Source: Agrobacterium larrymoorei
GTDB lineage: Bacteria; Pseudomonadota; Alphaproteobacteria; Rhizobiales; Rhizobiaceae
Direction of reading: 5' to 3'
Assembly: GCF_030819275.1 (NCBI RefSeq)
Contig: NZ_JAUTBL010000001.1
Location: forward strand, 1,552,501 to 1,616,500
DNA length: 64,000 nt
A program made the position numbers and the translations under genes. Position 1 is the stretch's first letter; each line of letters opens with the position of its first letter. Positions 38,040 through 48,460 of this stretch are shown piece by piece. A model generated the notes under the pieces. It did no database searches. It saw nothing but the letters and a program-made list of their open reading frames with translations, and was not told where the DNA came from.

Positions 38040-39647
38040 TTAATGCATCCCGCCACCGCCAGCCTTCGTATCGACGTTGCGAAGGATCAATGCCAGCGGC
38101 ACTGCGAGTAGAGAAATGATCGCCAGGACAAAAAACACATCGATATAGGCAAGATAGCTGGCCTGCATTCCGACCTGCTGACCGATGAGGGCCATGGCCT
38201 GGTTTTGGGCGTCCACCGCGGAAGAGCCGCGCTCGGCGAAGAAGCCCTGCAGGTTCTGCATCGTTTGATGAAAGGCCAGGTCGGTGGGGGTGACGTGCTC
38301 GACCAACCTGCTCTGGTGCCATTGTTCGCGATGGGCCAGCACGTTAGAGGCAATTGAGACGCCGATCGAGCCGCCGGTGTTGCGGGCTGCGTTGATGAGG
38401 GCGGATGCCTGATCGGTCTGATCGGGTCTTAGACCGTCGTAAGAGGCGGCGGTGATTGGGATGAAGATCAGCGGCAGGCCAAGACCGAGAATGCAGCGAG
38501 ACCAGACGAAGAAGCTGAAATCGGCGTCAGGGCTGAGGCGCGTCAGGTCGTACATGGACAGGGCAACCATGGTTGCGCCGACGGCGATCAGATATTTCGG
38601 TTGGATGCGGGACGTCAATTGGCCTGCCATGAACATCATGAACATGGTCACCAGACCACCTGGAGAAAGCGCAAGACCCGCCCAGGTGGCTGTATAGCCA
38701 TAATTCTCCTGCAGCACCTGTGGCACGAACTGGGTGGTGGCGATCAGGATGGCGCCGATCGCCAGCATCACGATCATGCACGAGCCGAACTGCCGCGTTG
38801 CAATGAGACGCACATCGAGCACCGGATTTTTCGCCGTCAGTAACCAGGGTATCGAGGCCGCCAGTGCCGCAAAGCAAATCGTGGCTGTGACGATGATAAA
38901 GGTCGAGTCGAACCAGTCCTCGATCTGGCCGCGGTCGAGCGTAAGTTCCAGCGATCCGAGGAATGTCGCGACCAGCACGAAGCCGATAATATCGAAACGA
39001 ATGCCGCGCTTTCGCATCCCCTCGCGCTTTTTCTTTTGTTCTTCGGAGTCATTGACCAGGAAATAAACGAGCATGAAGGCGAAGACGCCGACAGGGCCGT
39101 TGATCAGGAAACACCAATGCCAGGAGAGATTGTCGGAAAGCCAGCCGCCGAGCGTCGGTCCGACGACAGGCGCCACCACCACCGCGATGCCGAAGATGGC
39201 AAACGCCTGGCCGCGTTTTGCCGGAGGAAAGGCATCGGTAAGAATGGATTGCGACACCGGCACCATGCCGCCGCCGGCAAAGCCCTGGATCATGCGAAAG
39301 ACGAGGAGAGAGGGCAGGTCCCAAGCCAGCCCGCACAGGACGGACGCAACCGTGAACATGGCAAGGCAAATGAGATAGAACCGCTTGCGACCGTAACGCT
39401 GGGCAATGAAGCTCGAGGCGATCAGTGCTATGGCATTGGAAACGAGATAGGTGGTGACGACCCATGAGGCTTCGTCGGAACTGACAGCCAGCCCCCCGGA
39501 AATGTAGCGCAGTGCGACGTTGGCGATGGTGGTGTCGAGCACCTCCATGAACACGGCAAGCGCCACCACAACCGCGACCAGCCAGGGATTGGTGCTGCGG
39601 CCACTCGCCATTTCGCCGGTTCCGCCTGTCGCTGCCGCGGTTGCCAT
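38040..39647 (-). CDS. DHA2-family multidrug efflux MFS transporter (EmrB-like)
   Basis: 535 residues, fourteen predicted membrane segments. EmrB landmarks: VFMEVLDTTIANVALRYISG in helix 1, SWVVTTYLVSNAIALIASSF, RYGRKRFYL in the 2-3 loop and GPTLGGWLSDNLSWHWCFLI in the antiporter motif C region. It lies 27 bases downstream of the EmrA-like gene in the same direction; together with an outer-membrane channel encoded elsewhere they would pump hydrophobic compounds across the envelope using the proton gradient. Confidence 0.9.
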   Translation of the reverse strand: MATAAATGGTGEMASGRSTNPWLVAVVVALAVFMEVLDTTIANVALRYISGGLAVSSDEASWVVTTYLVSNAIALIASSFIAQRYGRKRFYLICLAMFTVASVLCGLAWDLPSLLVFRMIQGFAGGGMVPVSQSILTDAFPPAKRGQAFAIFGIAVVVAPVVGPTLGGWLSDNLSWHWCFLINGPVGVFAFMLVYFLVNDSEEQKKKREGMRKRGIRFDIIGFVLVATFLGSLELTLDRGQIEDWFDSTFIIVTATICFAALAASIPWLLTAKNPVLDVRLIATRQFGSCMIVMLAIGAILIATTQFVPQVLQENYGYTATWAGLALSPGGLVTMFMMFMAGQLTSRIQPKYLIAVGATMVALSMYDLTRLSPDADFSFFVWSRCILGLGLPLIFIPITAASYDGLRPDQTDQASALINAARNTGGSIGVSIASNVLAHREQWHQSRLVEHVTPTDLAFHQTMQNLQGFFAERGSSAVDAQNQAMALIGQQVGMQASYLAYIDVFFVLAIISLLAVPLALILRNVDTKAGGGGMH

Positions 39648-39674
39648 ATCCGGTCCTCGATCCTGATGTCTGGA

Positions 39675-40829
39675 TTAGCCTCTAGGGCGAACGGTTACGG
39701 TCGGCACGACCGACATGCCCGGACCGATGGAGACATCTTTCGGCCAGTTATCGACGGTGATCTTCACCGGCACGCGCTGGGTTACCTTTACATAGTTGCC
39801 GGTGGCGTTTTCCGCTGGCAGCAGGGAGAAGGCAGTACCGGAACCGGGCTGAACGGAGTCGACCTTGCCGTGCAGAAGGTGATCCGGATAGGCGTCGATC
39901 GTTAGCTCCACCGGCTGGCCTGGTCGCATATCGGCGAGCTGCGTTTCCTTGAAGTTAGCCGTGACCCAAATCTCATCCGGCACGAACATCGCAATGGCTT
40001 GGCCCGCCTGGACAAATTGCCCCTTTGCGCCACTGATTTTTACGACGCGGCCCGGTTGTGCGGCAGTCAGCGTCGTATAGTCGAGGTTCTGGTCGGCGCT
40101 TTCCTTCTGGGCCTCAGCCTGCTTCAGGCTGGCTTCAGCGCTGGCGCGCTGTGCTTCGGCGGCGGCCTTGTTCTTCATGGCCGAACTGATGTTGGCCTGG
40201 GCTTCCGTATAAGCCGCCTGAGCCTGACGCAGGTTCGATTCTGCCTGCTGTGATGTCTGCAAGCTGCCAGCCCCGCCCTGCTGCAACTGCCGTTGCCGGT
40301 TGGCCTCGTCTGTCGCGAACTGCAAGGCAGCTTTTGATGAAGCCTCGCGTGCCTTTGCTTCCTCGATCGCAGCGGACGCAACATCTATCTGTGCGGTCGC
40401 ATTGACAATCGATGCTTTGGCCGCTTCCACCTGGGCCTCAGCCTGATCCACGGCGATCTGGTAATCACGTGGCGCAATTCTGGCGATCACCGCGCCAGCA
40501 TCGACATGGGCATTGTCGGTGACGGCGACGTCTTCCAGATAGCCGGAGACCTTCGTCGCAAGCGCGAAACTGCGCGCATCGACGAAGGCGTCATCCGTGC
40601 TCTCATAAGGATAGAAATAGATAAGCCAGACGAAGTAGGTAGCAATCCCGAGCCCAATCAAGCCAACAATAACGATCGCCGCCCAATAGGGATGCCGGCG
40701 GATCACCGATGGCTTCTTGTCGTCATGCTCTGGTTGCTGACTGTCGGTTGCTGTCTGAAGCTCGCGATCCTGCGGATCGCCGTTCTGCTTCGCTTCGTTC
40801 TCGGAAACGGCGCTCTGAGCTTGAACCAC
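39675..40829 (-). CDS. HlyD/EmrA-type membrane fusion protein
   Basis: 384 residues. One membrane anchor near 47-70 (YWAAIVIVGLIGLGIATYFV), preceded by a charged cytoplasmic tail. Biotinyl-lipoyl-like halves flank a long Ala/Gln-rich coiled-coil hairpin (about 135-255). The motif YESTDDAFVDARSFALATKV is typical of EmrA. The GTG start at 40829 has GAGGC upstream. It is the periplasmic adaptor of the EmrAB pump with the next gene. No adjacent regulator is present. Confidence 0.9.
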   Translation of the reverse strand: MVQAQSAVSENEAKQNGDPQDRELQTATDSQQPEHDDKKPSVIRRHPYWAAIVIVGLIGLGIATYFVWLIYFYPYESTDDAFVDARSFALATKVSGYLEDVAVTDNAHVDAGAVIARIAPRDYQIAVDQAEAQVEAAKASIVNATAQIDVASAAIEEAKAREASSKAALQFATDEANRQRQLQQGGAGSLQTSQQAESNLRQAQAAYTEAQANISSAMKNKAAAEAQRASAEASLKQAEAQKESADQNLDYTTLTAAQPGRVVKISGAKGQFVQAGQAIAMFVPDEIWVTANFKETQLADMRPGQPVELTIDAYPDHLLHGKVDSVQPGSGTAFSLLPAENATGNYVKVTQRVPVKITVDNWPKDVSIGPGMSVVPTVTVRPRG

Positions 40830-40990
40830 GATATGCCTCTGAAAATAATCTGAATATTCAGCGACAACGCAAGACGTCGTTAAAAGTTCCGGGCGAAGTT
40901 GCGCTGCAAAAAAATCTTTACAGCCTTACGTATTATGTGGATGCGATGTCTTCCAATTTAGGTTTACGCGCTCAGCTACAGAGCGAGATT

Positions 40991-41892
40991 TCAAGGGCTA
41001 GCGGTGTCTTTGCCGACATTGTGGAACTTATTCTCGCGGCGCTTGCCGAAGAGCCGCAACGTTTCAAGATGCTCGCGTTGTGCGATGTAGAAGGCATTTA
41101 GAAACTCCAGTTCCTTGCCTGGCGTCACACCTTCGCGGTAACCGATCTTCTTGATGATCGCCTGGGCGATCTCGATGATCTGCTTGTCGCGCAGACGCGT
41201 GGTTGGATCGCGGAGCAGGTCTTCCAGGGTCTGCAACTCATAGCTTCCGTAAACGTCCAGATGTTCCGGCCTGAACTCGAAGCCCGCCTGGCTGGCTTTG
41301 ATGGCGGATGGAGCGGCAGCAAGATCGGGCAGGAGCACTGAGCGGGGATTTTCAATGACGAGGGTCCCGGCCATGAGATCGCCCAGCCGTTGCCGCCGAT
41401 TGCTGGATAAGATGACAGCCACGACGGTGACGAGCCAGAAGAGGGTTATCCAGGTCAGCCAGACAGGCGGTTCTGAAAAGATCAGGCCCACAGGCGTGAA
41501 TATCTCCACCTCTTTCATGAGGTTTCGCGTGGCGATCTGATGCGGCGTCAGACGGCGGCCTTCTACGTTTACGACGCGAATACCAGCGATCCGTTTTCCG
41601 AGTGTGCGGCCATTCCAGATCAGTTCAGACAGGATGTAATAGGGCGTTCGCAACAGGAACCCTAATAGCGTAATCGCCGTCGCCCTGGCGCTCTCCTCCA
41701 ATACGCCACTTAAGGAGAGCACAATGATGCAGATAAGGGCGATGATGAAGGTCATCACGAAGTCGATGAACTGCGCGCCGAGCCGCGATGCGAGAGAGGC
41801 GATGTTCAGGTGGAGCGCAACGCCTTCCGGCGGCCCCGAACGCGATCAGTCACAGGTAAAACTCGCTTATATTTCGTCGAAAACTTGTTCAT
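40991..41892 (-). pseudogene. RDD-family membrane protein with N-terminal frameshift
   Basis: The main frame (to ATG 41758) carries an RDD domain: membrane helices, LIWNGRTLGKRIAGIRVVNV and RRQRLGDLMAGTLVI. The family sequence clearly continues upstream in the same frame as PPEGVALHLNIASLASRLGA, with no start codon. One frame over, ATG 41892 with GAGGC before it gives MNKFSTKYKRVLPVTDRV, which should run into SGPPEG. A missing T at about 41839 breaks the join. A shorter protein from 41758 would lose about 45 residues and the first helix start. Function of RDD proteins is mostly unknown. Could be a natural loss or a sequence error. Confidence 0.72.
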
Positions 41893-42395
41893 TACGCCTC
41901 GACAATAGGTCAACCCTGTCCATCATTAGTGAAAAAACGGGATATTTCGGCGTTATCCCGTTTAACCTTTGGATAAAGGCGCAGCATCAGTGGTCCTTAA
42001 TATAATTATAGAATCAATATATAATCACAGTATTGTAGCGATAATTATTTCGGATTCTCAGTGATTCACTTGGGGTTGTGTTATATGTTGTGAATATATC
42101 AAATATTTACGTGGATATCAAAATGTACGTGATATATATCACATTTTTAAATTAAATTACTTCCGTCTAGTTATTCGCGAGGGTGTGATGCGCGGTCGCT
42201 GCATCTTCTTCGCTCCTCTCAGGCTGCAGCTCCGTACGGTAGGGGACAAAAGCTACCAATCGCATTTATTTCCGGTTGATGAAGTGGAACCGACGTCCTC
42301 TCGGTCCATTGTAGCCTTTAGCTTGGCTCCGCCAACGCCTCTGCAGCGGGGACGCTTGCAGTTCTTTCAATCTTCAAACCACAAAGGATTTGGCT
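41893..42395. other. Long AT-rich upstream region of katE
   Basis: About 500 bases. The part 42000-42180 is very AT-rich and contains the CRP/FNR-like palindrome listed below and other partial TGTGA and TCA motifs. A 74-codon frame at 42185-42409 has no support. It probably holds the catalase promoter and regulatory sites, and the promoter of the RDD gene. Confidence 0.5.
42129..42142. promoter_or_regulatory. CRP/FNR-like palindrome GTGATATATATCAC
   Basis: Perfect 14-bp palindrome; with its flanks it reads cGTGA-N6-TCACa, close to the CRP consensus TGTGA-N6-TCACA. It lies about 250 bases before katE, too far for a classic class II site on the annotated start but possible if transcription begins upstream. 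A related half-site TGTGAATATATCA is near 42090. Confidence 0.45.
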
Positions 42396-44549
42396 ATGAC
42401 CGAGCGTAAGCAAGGGGACCATTCGCCGAGCACCGAGAATTCTCTACATGAGCTTAAGCCCGGCTCCGGCCAGGCCAGCTTTGAAGAGCAGCGTGGCAAA
42501 GGCGACGAATTGCAGCAGACGATCACGGCGGATGGTGCGGACGGCGGGGCTTATCTTACTGACAATTTCGGCCATCGTATTTCCGATAACCAGAACAGCC
42601 TTAAAGCAGGCAGCCGAGGTCCGACCCTGCTGGAGGATTTTGTCCTTCGCGAGAAGATTTTTCATTTCGACCATGAGCGTATCCCTGAGCGGATCGTGCA
42701 TGCCCGAGGATCTGGCGCGCATGGCGTGTTCGAATGCACGAAAGCCATTCCACAGCTGACCAAGGCTTCTATCTTCCAGGAAGAAGGAAAGAGCTGTCCC
42801 GTCTTCGTCCGTTTTTCGACAGTTGCCGGTGGCGCTGGCTCCGTCGACACGCCGCGCGATGTCAGAGGCTTTGCGGTGAAGTTTTACACCGAGAGCGGCA
42901 ACTGGGATTTGGTGGGCAACAATATCCCGGTCTTCTTTATCCAGGACGCCATCAAGTTTCCGGATCTTATCCACAGCGTCAAAATGGAGGCCGACCGCGG
43001 TTATCCTCAAGCCGCTTCGGCCCATGATACATTTTGGGATTTCGTCAGCTTGATGCCGGAATCCATGCACATGATCATGTGGGCAATGTCGGATCGCACG
43101 ATTCCGCGGTCCTTCCGCCATATCGAGGGCTTCGGCGTTCACACCTTCCGTCTGGTGAACGCTGAAGGCGAGAGCAAGTTCGTCAAATTCCACTGGAAGC
43201 CCAATCTTGGATTGGCGTCCACCACCTGGGACGAAGCCGTGAAGATCGCCGGTGCCGACCCGGATTTCCAGCGCCGCGACCTTTTTGAATCCATCGATCA
43301 GGGCGACTTCCCGTCATGGGATCTTGGCGTGCAGGTGTTTGATGAGGACTGGGCCGCAAAGCAGCCCTACGACGTTCTCGACGCCACCAAACTCATTCCG
43401 GAGGAGGATATTCCTGTCGAGATCATCGGTCGTATGACGCTCAACAGGAACGTCGACAACTTCTTTGCCGAGACCGAGCAGGTCGCATTCCTGCCGAGCA
43501 ATATCATTCCGGGTATCGACTTCAGCAACGATCCTCTGCTGCAGGGCCGACTGTTCTCCTACCTCGACACGCAGAAGTCCCGGCTGGGCACCACCAACTT
43601 CCATCAAATTCCGGTCAACGCGCCCAAGTGCCCTTTCCATAACTTCCAGCGCGACGGCATGATGCAGACACTGGTTCCGAAGGGGAGAGCCAATTACGAG
43701 CCGAATAGCCTGAGCCAGGCCGGTGAAGACAGCGGTCCACGTGCATCCGTCGCCAGCGGCTTTTCGACGTTTAAGACCAATGATGAGCGAAATGATCCGG
43801 CACAGAAACTTCGCCAGCGCGACGAACTTTTTGCCGATCATTATAGCCAGGCTCGCATGTTCTATCTGTCGCAGACAGAGACCGAGAGAACGCACATTGT
43901 CTCTGCGATCGTTTTCGAACTTTCCAAAGTGCAGCTCGCCCATGTTCGGCAAAATGTCGTGTCCAATCTCCGTAACATCGAGGAGGATTTGGCGCAGAGG
44001 GTCGCGGATGGTCTAGGCATCGATCTTCCTGAAAAGTCCACGCCGAAGAAGCAGCCGATCGACATGCCGGTCTCAGACGCCCTGTCGATCCAGAAGAACG
44101 CTCTGGAGACATTGAAAGGCCGAAAGATCGGGGTGCTGGTCGATGACGGGTCCAATAAGAGCGCGGTCGACAAACTCCTGGACGAGATCAAGCAGCAAGG
44201 GGGAACCCCGTTCGTTGTTGCCAGGAAGGTCGGCGGCGTCAAACTTAATGGTGGTACGATGCCGGCCGATGGCCAACTTGCAGGATCGCCTTCCTTCCTG
44301 TTCGACGCGGTTGTATCGATCCTCGCTCCAGAAGCGGCGCAGAAGCTGACAAAAGAGGCGGCGGCAATCCAGTGGTTCATGGATGCCTATAGTCACTGCA
44401 AAACGATCGGCTACTGTCCTGCCACCAAGGCACTGCTCGACAAAGCAAATGTCGAACTGGATGAGGGTGTCGTACCAGTTGACGATTTTCTCAAGGTCGG
44501 CGCCAAGCGTCATTGGGATCGTGAACCGCTGGTGCGCGATCTTCCCTGA
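42396..44549 (+). CDS. katE: Monofunctional large-subunit catalase (HPII type)
   Basis: 717 residues. It converts hydrogen peroxide to water and oxygen with a haem cofactor. The core contains the distal His in [15 protein letters not shown] (about residue 102), the Asn in GNNIPVFF (about 175) and the proximal Tyr in RLFSYLDTQ. The length and the C-terminal flavodoxin-like domain ([20 protein letters not shown]) mark the clade 2, KatE/HPII type, which is usually stationary-phase or stress induced. AGGA lies 8 bases before ATG 42396. A strong bidirectional hairpin follows. Confidence 0.95.
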   Translation: MTERKQGDHSPSTENSLHELKPGSGQASFEEQRGKGDELQQTITADGADGGAYLTDNFGHRISDNQNSLKAGSRGPTLLEDFVLREKIFHFDHERIPERIVHARGSGAHGVFECTKAIPQLTKASIFQEEGKSCPVFVRFSTVAGGAGSVDTPRDVRGFAVKFYTESGNWDLVGNNIPVFFIQDAIKFPDLIHSVKMEADRGYPQAASAHDTFWDFVSLMPESMHMIMWAMSDRTIPRSFRHIEGFGVHTFRLVNAEGESKFVKFHWKPNLGLASTTWDEAVKIAGADPDFQRRDLFESIDQGDFPSWDLGVQVFDEDWAAKQPYDVLDATKLIPEEDIPVEIIGRMTLNRNVDNFFAETEQVAFLPSNIIPGIDFSNDPLLQGRLFSYLDTQKSRLGTTNFHQIPVNAPKCPFHNFQRDGMMQTLVPKGRANYEPNSLSQAGEDSGPRASVASGFSTFKTNDERNDPAQKLRQRDELFADHYSQARMFYLSQTETERTHIVSAIVFELSKVQLAHVRQNVVSNLRNIEEDLAQRVADGLGIDLPEKSTPKKQPIDMPVSDALSIQKNALETLKGRKIGVLVDDGSNKSAVDKLLDEIKQQGGTPFVVARKVGGVKLNGGTMPADGQLAGSPSFLFDAVVSILAPEAAQKLTKEAAAIQWFMDAYSHCKTIGYCPATKALLDKANVELDEGVVPVDDFLKVGAKRHWDREPLVRDLP

Positions 44550-44561
44550 CAAACGCATAAG

Positions 44562-44590
44562 AGGGGTGGCGTTGCTTTACGCCACCCTTC
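44562..44590. terminator. Bidirectional terminator between katE and a LacI gene
   Basis: Stem GGGTGGCG / CGCCACCC with an 8-base loop, 13 bases after katE, flanked by pyrimidine and T-rich sequence downstream (CTTTTTCG). It could serve both convergent genes. Confidence 0.7.
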
Positions 44591-44644
44591 TAACGCTTTT
44601 TCGCTCTTTTATCTTTCGGGCAACTCGTCCAATAGACGAAAAAC

Positions 44645-45712
44645 TTAAAGTGCCGCTCGCACAGAGGCGCGCTCGACGATCTCGGTTTTCAGGACGACCT
44701 TGCGGGCACTGTCTGTCGCCCCATTCAAGCGCTTGACGAGAAGTTCGGCTGCCGTCGCACCAAGATCATAGACAGGTTGGCGCACCACGGTCACCGGGGG
44801 CGACGTTACCGATGTCCAGTCGGCATCGTGGAAGGACACAAGCGATACGTCGTCTGGTATGCTGAGACCCAGTTGGCGGTGCACCTTGAACGCCTCGAGT
44901 GCGATCATGCTGTCTGACGCAATGATGGCCGTGGGACGTTGCGGCAATTCAAGCATGTCGGTGACAATCCGCCGGGTCTGATCGGGCGTCACGGCGCCAA
45001 CACGGACAAATTGCCCCATGCCGTCTAGCCCTGCCTCTTCGCAAACACTGAGATACCCTTCTATTCGCCGCCGGACTGAGGCGGTGCTGATATCCTGAAT
45101 ATTGCGGAACGTATGGTCCGGCGTGTCACAGGCGGTGATATAGGCAATGCGGCGGTGACCAAGCGAAACCAACTGCCGGGTGATGTTTTCCGCGGCATGC
45201 CGGTCGTCGGCGATGACGGTATCGACATCAAGAGCGTCGCTGCCGCGGTCAAGCAGAACCACCGGTAGCCCGGACCGAACGGCTTCATGCAGGTGCTCGA
45301 CGTCGTCATCCTTCGCCGGGGAGACGATGAGGCCATCGACCCGTTTGGACAGCAAAGTGCGGATGGCTGCCTTCTCCGCCTCGATGTCCTCGCCGGAATT
45401 GCTGAGAATGACTGTGAATCCAGCCTGCCGGGCAATATCGGTGATACCGCGAACAGCGAGGCTGAAGAACGGGTTCTCGATATCTCCGACAACAACACCG
45501 ATTGAGCCGGAGCGACCCGTGGTCATACTGCGGGCAAGCTCGTTCGTTCGATAATCGAGGACGCGAGCTGCGGCGGTCACCACTTCACGCACCCTGTCAC
45601 TGACGGTCCCGTAGCCGCCGAGAACGCGCGCAGCCGTCGCCTTTGAGACGCCGGCTTTACGCGCGACATCGGCGACGGTGACGGAAGAGGTTTTGGGCGG
45701 GGTTTTGTCCAT
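44645..45712 (-). CDS. LacI-family transcriptional repressor
   Basis: 355 residues. Helix-turn-helix at 10-35 (VTVADVARKAGVSKATAARV, the slot usually read VSRATVSRVL) and hinge NELARSMTTGRSG, then a periplasmic-binding-like effector domain (GVVVGDIENPFFSLAVRGIT ... AIIASDSMIALEAFKVHRQL). ATG 45712 starts directly before the DNA-binding domain. Two operator-like palindromes lie 68-100 bp upstream, in the gap to the divergent transport and catabolism operon. It should repress that operon and itself until the substrate or a product binds. Confidence 0.9.
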   Translation of the reverse strand: MDKTPPKTSSVTVADVARKAGVSKATAARVLGGYGTVSDRVREVVTAAARVLDYRTNELARSMTTGRSGSIGVVVGDIENPFFSLAVRGITDIARQAGFTVILSNSGEDIEAEKAAIRTLLSKRVDGLIVSPAKDDDVEHLHEAVRSGLPVVLLDRGSDALDVDTVIADDRHAAENITRQLVSLGHRRIAYITACDTPDHTFRNIQDISTASVRRRIEGYLSVCEEAGLDGMGQFVRVGAVTPDQTRRIVTDMLELPQRPTAIIASDSMIALEAFKVHRQLGLSIPDDVSLVSFHDADWTSVTSPPVTVVRQPVYDLGATAAELLVKRLNGATDSARKVVLKTEIVERASVRAAL

Positions 45713-45779
45713 AATTGACAGCCTTACAAGAGAACTTGACGACTGGCAAATGCGAAGATAACAATTGCCAATAATGAAA

Positions 45780-45812
45780 GAGACCGGTCTCATTTAAAAA
45801 GAGACCGGTATC
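45780..45812. promoter_or_regulatory. Tandem LacI-type operators, 21 bp apart
   Basis: GAGACCGGTCTC (45780-45791) is a perfect palindrome with the central CG typical of LacI-family operators. GAGACCGGTATC (45801-45812) is a one-mismatch copy, also sharing the flanks AAA and CA-TT. Centre spacing is 21 bp, two helical turns, so two dimers could bind on one face. Confidence 0.75.
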
Positions 45813-45940
45813 AATTTATAAAAAGACTTCCAGCATGCGAAACTGCATGGGCCGGAACGGATGACTTTACGTCGCCTTTCGGATGGGACCCGTGCGCCTT
45901 GAAGACATCGCAAACAACAACCCCAGAGGACACGACGCCA

Positions 45941-46771
45941 ATGCGACTGACTGAAGCCTTTACATCCCCATTGACCAAGATACGCGCCACTGCCATCGCC
46001 CTCACGCTTGGCATGATCGCCGGTGCTGCCACGCCAGCACTCGCCGACAATCCGCTCGGCCTTATCGACGCGAATACCATCAGCGTCGGGACCATGGGCG
46101 ACGCCAAGCCCTATGCTTTCACCACGGCGGACGGCAATTTTACTGGTTTCGACATCGAGCTGTTTCTCAATATTGCCGAGCGCATGGGCTTCAAAAAGGA
46201 CCAGGTGATCTTCACGGGTCAGGAATTCTCGGCGTTGATGCCGTCAGTGGCCAACGGTCGCTTCGATGTTGCTGCCGCCGCGATTGGCACGACTGCCAAG
46301 CGTAAGGAGACGGTCGATTTCTCTGACGGCTATCTTGCAGGCTTCCTCAGTGTGCTGACCCCCGAGGATATCAAGGATGCCGCGGGTCTCAAAGGCAAGC
46401 GCCTCGGCGTCGTGCAGGGTACGCTTCAGGAAATCTATGCCGAAAAGAACTTCGCTGGCACGGATCTCGTGAAATTCCCGGATAACAACTCCGCCGTGTC
46501 GGCACTCAACAACGGCACTGTCGACGCCCATTTCCTCGATTTCGAGGCGGCAAAGGATTATTCCACCCGCTATCCGGCATTGAAGATCGCCGTCAATATT
46601 CCAAGCTTCGATGCGCCAGCCGGCTTCGTTATCCGCAAGGGCAATGACGCCCTGCGCGAGGCGATCAACAAGGCGCTGAAAGAGGCGATGCAGGACGGAA
46701 CCTGGAAGAAGCTCCATGAAAAGTGGTTCCCGGGAACGCCCATGCCTGCGGCATATCTTCCCAAGCAGTAA
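45941..46771 (+). CDS. Polar-amino-acid-type periplasmic binding protein
   Basis: 276-residue precursor with a signal peptide ending at TPALA. The mature protein is an SBP_bac_3 type: [58 protein letters not shown] and [20 protein letters not shown]. Such proteins bind amino acids, opines or related compounds. ATG 45941 is preferred over TTG 45899 because AGAGGA precedes it and it begins the secretion signal. It is the first gene of the LacI-controlled operon, separated from the next by a hairpin and a palindromic repeat. Confidence 0.9.
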   Translation: MRLTEAFTSPLTKIRATAIALTLGMIAGAATPALADNPLGLIDANTISVGTMGDAKPYAFTTADGNFTGFDIELFLNIAERMGFKKDQVIFTGQEFSALMPSVANGRFDVAAAAIGTTAKRKETVDFSDGYLAGFLSVLTPEDIKDAAGLKGKRLGVVQGTLQEIYAEKNFAGTDLVKFPDNNSAVSALNNGTVDAHFLDFEAAKDYSTRYPALKIAVNIPSFDAPAGFVIRKGNDALREAINKALKEAMQDGTWKKLHEKWFPGTPMPAAYLPKQ

Positions 46772-46780
46772 TGCCACCTT

Positions 46781-46815
46781 CCGGTTCGGCCTTCGCCGGT
46801 CGAACCGGCTTTTCT
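46781..46815 (+). terminator. Intra-operon hairpin
   Basis: CCGGTTCG (46781-46788) pairs with CGAACCGG (46801-46808), with an inner GGC-CTTC-GCC stem, followed by CTTTTC. It lies 10 bases after the binding-protein gene and likely attenuates transcription, or stabilises the upstream message, so that binding protein exceeds membrane subunits. Confidence 0.65.
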
Positions 46816-46818
46816 TTC

Positions 46819-46923
46819 TAAAGCAGGTCGCGATCATCTCACGTTGCTCCGCACGCTTTAGGTCCTTCTTCTGTCGCATGTTGTTACCGGGAAACGGTGG
46901 CCACGTTTGCGCGACATGCTCTA
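46819..46923. repeat. RIME-like rhizobial palindromic repeat
   Basis: Two-part palindrome resembling rhizobial RIME elements. The left arm has AAAGC...GCTTT. The right arm GCATGT (46876-46881) pairs with ACATGC (46914-46919) around ACCG-GAAA-type and TTTGCGCGACATGCTCTAG motifs, which are typical of the dispersed repeat. It fills the gap between the binding-protein gene and the fused permease-ATPase. Identification is from memory of the family's pattern. Confidence 0.55.
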
Positions 46924-46933
46924 GGGATTTCTG

Positions 46934-48442
46934 ATGAACTGGCTTGAAAACCTGCGCCGCAGCTTCCTCGATTGGAACGCCATGGCCGAAGTGCTGCCGA
47001 CCATGATCACGGTTGGTCTGAAAAACACGCTGATCCTGGCTGCAACCTCAACGGTGCTGGGCGTGATTATTGGCATGGTGCTTGCCATCATGGGTATTTC
47101 CCGCTCGCCGTGGCTGCGCATACCCGCTAGGCTCTACACCGACATTTTCCGCGGCTTGCCGGCTATCGTTACCATTCTGTTGATCGGGCAGGGTTTTGCC
47201 CGTATCGGCCGCGAAATTTTCGGTCCATCGCCTTATCCGCTCGGCATCCTTGCTCTCAGCCTGATCGCGGGCGCCTATATCGGCGAGATTTTTCGCTCCG
47301 GTATCCAGAGTGTCGATCGTGGCCAGATGGAAGCGTGCCGGGCCTTGTCGATGAGCTACGGCCAGGGCATGCGGCTTATCGTCGTGCCGCAGGGTGTGCG
47401 GCGCGTTCTGCCGGCCCTGGTCAACCAGTTCATCGGCAACGTCAAGGATTCGAGCCTTGTCTACTTTCTCGGTCTTCTCGCCTCCGAGCGCGAAATCTTC
47501 CGTGTCGGACAGGATCAGGCGGTGGTGACAGGCAACCTTTCTCCGTTGCTGCTGGCTGGCATCTTCTACCTCATCGTGACCGTACCGCTCACCCATGTGG
47601 TCAATGCGATCGATAATCGCCTGCGTCTCGGCAAACAGCGTCCTGCCACCATTACCAGCGGGCTGGAGGAGGTGAGCGAACTCGACAGCGCGTCCCGCGC
47701 CACTGGCACTGCCTTCAAGGGCGGTAGCCTCGACGTGCGCAATCTCGGGATGGCCTATGGCGATCTCGATGTGCTGAAGGGCGTTGATCTTTCGGTGAAG
47801 CCGGGCAGCGTCACTTGCATTATCGGTCCCTCTGGCTCTGGCAAATCCACCCTGCTGCGCGGGATCAACCGTCTTGTCGAGCCCAAGAGCGGCGATATTC
47901 TCCTCGATGGCGAAAGCATTCTCGGCATGAAGCCGGAAACGTTGCGCCGTCGCGTCGGTATGGTCTTCCAGCACTTCAATCTTTTTCCCGATCACACGGC
48001 GCTGGAAAACGTCATGTTGTCGCTGACGAAGATCAAAGGTCTACCCGCAGCGGAAGCAGAGCGTATCGCCAAGGCGAGGCTCGCCGATGTTGGTCTCGCA
48101 AGCCGTCAGCACCACCGCCCGGGCGGTCTTTCCGGCGGACAGCAACAACGGGTTGCCATCGCGCGTGCGCTGGCCATGGAGCCTGAAGTCATTCTTTTCG
48201 ATGAGGTGACGAGCGCGCTCGATCCCGAACTGGTCAAGGGCGTCCTCAATCTGATGGCGGATCTAGGCACGCGAGGCATGACCATGGTTGTCGTGACGCA
48301 CGAAATGGGATTTGCCCGACGCGTGGCTGATCAGGTTGTCTTCATGGATGAGGGACGTGTGGTAGAGGCTGGGACGCCGGAGGCAATTTTCGACAACCCC
48401 CAGAGCCCGCGCCTTCAGCGCTTCCTCGCAGAAGTGCTCTAA
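46934..48442 (+). CDS. Fused ABC transporter permease and ATP-binding protein
   Basis: 502 residues joining two usual subunits. Residues 1-235 are a HisMQ-type amino-acid permease with the coupling motif [20 protein letters not shown] and about five helices. Residues 262-502 are an amino-acid-type ATPase: Walker [10 protein letters not shown] (298-306), signature [19 protein letters not shown] and Walker [14 protein letters not shown] short linker (about 236-261) joins them. Fusing the halves fixes their 1:1 ratio. It works with the binding protein upstream to import an amino-acid-like substrate. Confidence 0.92.
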   Translation: MNWLENLRRSFLDWNAMAEVLPTMITVGLKNTLILAATSTVLGVIIGMVLAIMGISRSPWLRIPARLYTDIFRGLPAIVTILLIGQGFARIGREIFGPSPYPLGILALSLIAGAYIGEIFRSGIQSVDRGQMEACRALSMSYGQGMRLIVVPQGVRRVLPALVNQFIGNVKDSSLVYFLGLLASEREIFRVGQDQAVVTGNLSPLLLAGIFYLIVTVPLTHVVNAIDNRLRLGKQRPATITSGLEEVSELDSASRATGTAFKGGSLDVRNLGMAYGDLDVLKGVDLSVKPGSVTCIIGPSGSGKSTLLRGINRLVEPKSGDILLDGESILGMKPETLRRRVGMVFQHFNLFPDHTALENVMLSLTKIKGLPAAEAERIAKARLADVGLASRQHHRPGGLSGGQQQRVAIARALAMEPEVILFDEVTSALDPELVKGVLNLMADLGTRGMTMVVVTHEMGFARRVADQVVFMDEGRVVEAGTPEAIFDNPQSPRLQRFLAEVL

Positions 48443-48460
48443 GTATCAGGAGAAGAAAAG

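Noticed and set aside
47048..47995. 315-codon minus-strand open frame
   Set aside because: Antisense to the fused permease-ATPase, whose motifs are unambiguous.
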